Assembly: GCF_025989125.1 (NCBI RefSeq)
Contig: NZ_JAPDNR010000001.1
Location: 1,346,301 to 1,410,300, forward strand
From: Chitinophaga nivalis
GTDB lineage: Bacteria > Bacteroidota > Bacteroidia > Chitinophagales > Chitinophagaceae
Length of the DNA stretch: 64,000 bases
Reading direction: 5' to 3'
Shown here: positions 61,809 to 64,000 of the stretch, piece after piece
Layout: each line of letters starts with the position of its first letter
Position numbering within the stretch: position 1 is the stretch's first letter
Translations under genes and position numbers: made by a program
The notes under the pieces: generated by a model
Told to the model about the DNA's origin: nothing
Database searches by the model: none
The model's input: only the letters and a program-made list of their open reading frames with translations

Positions 61809-62972
61809 TCAGATCTCGAAAGTGGTCCATTTGGTATCACTTTGTGAAGATCTTACCACGTTATCAATAAATGCCATACCACGTACGCCATCGGTAGCCC
61901 CGGGGAAGTCCAGTGACTCCGGTGAGGGCGTCACGCCATCTATTCTGGCAGACAGGGTTTGTGCGAAGTTGCGGTACAGGTTACCGAAGGCTTCCAGGTA
62001 TCCTTCCGGGTGACCGCCGGGGGTACGGGTGTTATGTGTCATGTAGGACGACTGGAAGCTGTAGCCGGCGCCTGCCCGATAGATTTCGGTAGGTTTATCC
62101 AGCCATTTTACCAGCAAGGTGTTTGGTTCCTGTTGGGCCCATTCCAGTCCGCCTTTTTCTCCGTATACCCTTATTTTCAGGGCATTTTCCTCTCCTGCCG
62201 CTACCTGTGAGGCGATGAGCACACCGCTGGCGCCATTATCGAAGCGGAGCAGTACGGCGCCGTCGTCGTCGAGGGCGCGGCCGGGTACTACTACGTTGAG
62301 GTCTGCGCATAGTTTTTCAATGCGGGCGCCGCTGATATATTCGGCCAGGTTGGCGGCGTGGGTACCAATATCGCCCATGCAACCGCTTTTGCCGGATTTG
62401 GTCGGATCTGTTCTCCAGGCTGCCTGGGCATTGCCTTCTTTTTCACTGAGTTTGCTGAGCCAACCCTGTGGATATTCCACCCATACTTTGCGGATCTTGC
62501 CTAAAGCGCCGGCAGCTACCATCTGGCGGGCCTGTTTCACCATCGGGTACCCGGTGTAGGTATGGGTGAGTAACAGGGTAAGCCCGGTATCGGCCACTTT
62601 CTTTTCCAATTGTTTGGCTTCGTCCAGGGAAAATGTAATAGGTTTTTCTATTACCACGTTAAAGCCCCGGTCCAGCGCCATCATAGCGGGTTCGAAGTGA
62701 GCGAAGTTGGGTGTTACGATGGTAACGAAATCCAGGCGTTGATCTGCCGGCATGGCGGCTTCTTTTTCCAGCATGGTTTTGAAGTCGGTATACGTACGGG
62801 CGGGATCCAGGAACAGCATTTGCCCTGAAGCGATAGCCACGTCGGGGTGTACGCTCAGGGCGCCTGCCACCAGTTCAATCAGTCCGTCCATGTTGGCAGC
62901 TATCCGGTGGATAGCGCCTATGAAGGCATCCTTACCGCCTCCGATCATTCCCATTCTTAGTTTCCGTGTCAT
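61809..62972 (-). CDS. Gfo/Idh/MocA family oxidoreductase
   Basis: 387 residues with an N-terminal Rossmann domain (RMGMIGGGKDAFIGAIHRIA), the E-K-P motif in NVVIEKPITFSLDEAKQLE and the C-terminal alpha/beta dimerisation domain (GCMGDIGTHAANLAEYISGA). There is no signal peptide or Tat motif, so a cytoplasmic NAD(P)-dependent sugar dehydrogenase or keto-sugar reductase is likely. It is the first gene of the isomerase pair and belongs to the keto-sugar cluster by context. Confidence 0.92.
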   Translation of the reverse strand: MTRKLRMGMIGGGKDAFIGAIHRIAANMDGLIELVAGALSVHPDVAIASGQMLFLDPARTYTDFKTMLEKEAAMPADQRLDFVTIVTPNFAHFEPAMMALDRGFNVVIEKPITFSLDEAKQLEKKVADTGLTLLLTHTYTGYPMVKQARQMVAAGALGKIRKVWVEYPQGWLSKLSEKEGNAQAAWRTDPTKSGKSGCMGDIGTHAANLAEYISGARIEKLCADLNVVVPGRALDDDGAVLLRFDNGASGVLIASQVAAGEENALKIRVYGEKGGLEWAQQEPNTLLVKWLDKPTEIYRAGAGYSFQSSYMTHNTRTPGGHPEGYLEAFGNLYRNFAQTLSARIDGVTPSPESLDFPGATDGVRGMAFIDNVVRSSQSDTKWTTFEI

Positions 62973-63375
62973 ATTTTCAAGGATCGTTTAGTTAAACAAT
63001 TGGTACCTGTGTTGTGATGATGTAGGTAAAGGAAAATGCAGCAAGTGTAGTGACCATACTCCGGAAGGTGCCGGGCAGCCTGTTGGAATCGATGCCGTGG
63101 CCGCGGATACCGCAACAACCGGATATTACCGGCATAGCCATATTACTGGCTGTCAATAATTGCTGCGGCTGAATCGCCTGTCCCATAAACGTGGAGATTG
63201 GTGTAAAAATAAACACTTACATTAAACCTTTAAATTTATAAAAAGTATTTGCATTTTTTCATCTTTTTGACGGCGGCTCTCCTTCATTTTTCTGCTGAAA
63301 TTTTCTTTTCGCACTGTAATAGGCTATCTTAGCCGAAATGTCAACCTTAATATGGCCGTCTGAGCACAGATTTTT
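62973..63375. other. 403-base intergenic region between Gfo/Idh gene and ECF sigma gene
   Basis: Divergent promoter region. The part next to the sigma gene is AT-rich and contains a small palindrome GGCTA-TCT-TAGCC (63322-63334), within which TATCTTAG resembles a -7 element with one mismatch. No RNA gene is recognisable. A 74-codon minus-strand frame (62992-63216) is present, but I see no family or ribosome-binding evidence for it. Confidence 0.5.
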
Positions 63376-63975
63376 ATGATTAACGGTTTGTACAGTGATG
63401 AAATTTTAAAAGGCCTGCAGGTCAGGGACCGGGGTGTGTTTGCCATCGTATACGAGCACTTTTACCCTGTTTTGTTTGCTACGGCGCATAAATACGTAAG
63501 CGACAAAGTGCAGGCAGAAGAAATAGTGCAGGATGTTTTTCTGCACCTGTGGGAGAAAGAGTGGACATTGGAACATGCCACAGCGTTGAAAAGTTACCTG
63601 TATCGCGCTGTTATCAACCGTGCCATCAACCATTTGCAACGTAACCGTTTGTTAAGAAAACATCATTCTGCTATTCAGCACCTGCAGGAAGAAAGTTATT
63701 TATGTACCTTTATTGAAGAACAGGAATTACGGGAACGCATCCACCAGGCGGTTTCCCGGTTACCTGAAAAATGTCAGCAAATATTTAAACTAAGTCGGTT
63801 CGAAGGGTTAAAGAACAATGAAATAGCTCACCAACTGAATTTATCGGTTAAGACAGTCGAAAATCAAATGACGATTGCGCTGAAGCAATTGAAAGCAGCC
63901 TTGCTGGATGATCCGGAACGGCCGGTTTCTGCTATCAGTCGTATGCAATTGTTGTGGTGGCTGTTCGCTATTTAG
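63376..63975 (+). CDS. ECF RNA polymerase sigma factor (Bacteroidota FecI-like type)
   Basis: 199 residues with sigma region 2 (FAIVYEHFYPVLFATAHKYV, then EEIVQDVFLHLWEKEWTL) and region 4 (LPEKCQQIFKLSRFEGLKNN, then EIAHQLNLSVKTVENQM). It matches the large Bacteroidota family of ECF factors that usually act with a FecR-type anti-sigma protein and a SusC/SusD-like uptake operon directly downstream. Downstream genes are outside the window, so this is a prediction. It is complete, ending 25 bases before the window edge. Confidence 0.92.
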   Translation: MINGLYSDEILKGLQVRDRGVFAIVYEHFYPVLFATAHKYVSDKVQAEEIVQDVFLHLWEKEWTLEHATALKSYLYRAVINRAINHLQRNRLLRKHHSAIQHLQEESYLCTFIEEQELRERIHQAVSRLPEKCQQIFKLSRFEGLKNNEIAHQLNLSVKTVENQMTIALKQLKAALLDDPERPVSAISRMQLLWWLFAI

Positions 63976-64000
63976 GCCAGCAAAAACATTAAAACGCTTT

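Noticed and set aside
62992..63216. 74-codon minus-strand frame upstream of the Gfo/Idh gene
   Set aside because: No recognised family, unusual composition (Cys-Cys, many His/Gly) and no promoter or ribosome-binding evidence; the intergenic region is more simply a divergent promoter region.
1..64000. Search for tRNA, rRNA, CRISPR arrays, insertion sequences and prophage genes
   Set aside because: No cloverleaf-like, rRNA-like, spaced-repeat, transposase or integrase sequence was recognised; almost all intergenic regions are under 260 bases and explained by promoters and hairpins.

Overview
The window comes from a free-living Bacteroidota chromosome, most likely a Chitinophaga-type member of the Chitinophagaceae. 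The evidence is the set of families (TonB receptors with N-terminal carboxypeptidase-regulatory-like domains, GH92 mannosidases, ThuA and DUF1080 proteins, many short lipoproteins), the frequent -7 promoter element TAnnTTTG, weak Shine-Dalgarno sequences and a moderate GC content. I see no rRNA, tRNA, CRISPR array, insertion sequence or prophage. Gene content is dense and intact; only the first gene (mreC) is cut by the window edge.

Layout. 1-4.5 kb: rod-shape and peptidoglycan elongation genes mreC-mreD-mrdA-rodA. 4.5-6.5 kb: metallo-beta-lactamase-fold hydrolase, AraC regulator and NTF2-like protein, apparently one unit with an almost leaderless promoter. 6.6-13.5 kb: TonB receptor, DUF4876 lipoprotein, DUF6850 barrel and di-haem cytochrome c peroxidase. 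13.5-15.4 kb (minus): ECF sigma factor, probable anti-sigma protein and a small periplasmic protein. 15.5-18.5 kb (minus): transketolase C-terminal half, galE, rfbA. 18.6-26.5 kb: phosphate region, with PiT transporter and DUF47 protein on minus, and on plus a PlcP/LpxH-like phosphoesterase, a 136-residue unknown, a TonB receptor and a beta-helix-like lipoprotein. 26.5-31.7 kb: YHS lipoprotein, M13 peptidase, truncated haemoglobin, rarA. 31.7-41.4 kb (minus): PBP1C, alpha-2-macroglobulin, ModF-like ABC protein. 41.5-48.9 kb: GNAT, DUF6048/DUF6452, uvrA, fabF, fatty acid desaturase. 49.1-55.2 kb: LacI regulator and two GH92 glycosidases. 55.2-63 kb (minus): ThuA-PQQ dehydrogenase-cytochrome fusion, ThuA, DUF1080, cytochrome c, sugar isomerase, Gfo/Idh oxidoreductase. 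63.4 kb: a second ECF sigma factor.

The most striking observation is in the phosphate region. Three successive plus-strand promoters (in front of the phosphoesterase, the 136-residue protein and the TonB receptor) each carry four or five hexamers resembling TTAACA at an exact 11-bp period, and in all three the last hexamer starts exactly 15 nt before the -7 element. This is the geometry expected for a PhoB/PhoP-type (OmpR-family) activator. Eight other -7 elements identified in the window lack it. Together with the PiT/DUF47 neighbours it suggests a phosphate-starvation regulon comprising a lipid-remodelling-type phosphoesterase, an unknown small protein and an outer-membrane uptake pair.

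A second coherent system is the minus-strand cluster at 55-63 kb. It brings together the families used in oxidation-based (3-keto) sugar breakdown with c-type cytochromes as electron carriers, next to a LacI-controlled mannosidase pair with structured leader regions.
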